NCBI GenBank assembly: GCA_964547995.1
Contig: CAZJRB010000027.1
Span: 1-63,780 of the forward strand
Length of the DNA: 63,780 nucleotides
Direction of reading: 5' to 3'
Source of the DNA: CAZJRB01 sp964547995
GTDB taxonomy: Bacteria > Planctomycetota > Planctomycetia > Pirellulales > Thermoguttaceae
The position numbers were made by a program, and so were the translations under genes. A model generated the notes under the pieces. The model was given only the letters and a program-made list of their open reading frames with translations, was not told where the DNA came from and ran no database searches. Shown piece after piece: positions 63,662-63,780 of this stretch (its first letter is position 1; each line of letters begins with the position of its first letter).

Positions 63662-63780
63662 TCCAACTCAACCGGATAAGCGACCTGGACGTGTAGTCGG
63701 TGGAACGCTCACCCGGAGAACATGAACTTGATCGGGCCGGTCCATCCCAAAGCGGCTTTGTATGCCCCTGCGCCCGAGCC

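Noticed and set aside
63722..63780. Start of another gene at the right edge (MNLIGPVHPKAAL)
   Set aside because: Only 19 codons are visible, with no ribosome-binding site, and the sequence may belong to the end of the IS66 remnant.

Overview
The window is GC-rich, densely coded bacterial DNA from a member of the Planctomycetota, probably class Planctomycetia (Pirellulales-like; the order is inference). Pointers are a planctomycete-type cytochrome c (CxxCH followed by an H/L-D-L tail), a TIGR03000-type domain, a DnaJ-like N-terminus of the kind fused to many planctomycete proteins, long inserted signal peptidases, and the usual sulfatase / Gfo-Idh-MocA / SGNH esterase / PQQ-propeller set. No rRNA, tRNA or CRISPR array was seen. 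One structural RNA was found: the small SRP RNA just upstream of dnaX.

Layout. 1-20 kb is a catabolic and secreted-protein region: SGNH acetylesterase (cut by the window edge), HzsA-related propeller-cytochrome, PQQ propeller, Tat-exported Gfo/Idh/MocA oxidoreductase, a decayed REP-associated transposase with its palindromes, a large secreted orphan, a GH127-sulfatase operon, and a split UxaA-type dehydratase. 20-29 kb holds a PIN protein, a repeat-rich membrane protein, GlpD, and two tandem MORN-repeat paralogs sharing a duplicated structured leader. 29-32 kb is a zinc/manganese ABC operon headed by a small ribbon-helix-helix protein with a Cys-rich tail. 32-43 kb is housekeeping: SRP RNA, dnaX-ybaB-recR, rpoN, two signal peptidases, lptB, rpmA. 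43-57 kb holds argH, a secreted HEAT protein, a sigma-54 activator, lapA-like, an esterase, a HAD hydrolase, glyS, comEC, rpsO and pnp. 57-63 kb has a histidine kinase and an NtrC-type regulator separated by a lower-GC restriction-modification pair, then an IS66 remnant at the right edge.

How the parts relate. Sigma-54 is a theme: rpoN, two AAA+ activators and one kinase lie in the same 26 kb. The left part looks like polysaccharide breakdown, with desulfation, arabinofuranoside cleavage, deacetylation and sugar-acid dehydration. Intergenic gaps are unusually rich in paired palindromes (at least seven sequence families), and two RAYT-type transposase remnants are present, so REP-like repeats are a main feature of this genome's spacers.

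The most interesting items are the candidate Zn-responsive RHH regulator with a direct-repeat operator over its promoter, the duplicated structured leader with compensatory changes, the R-M cassette inside a two-component pair, and the tandem signal peptidases carrying a zinc-knuckle and a beta-sandwich insertion.
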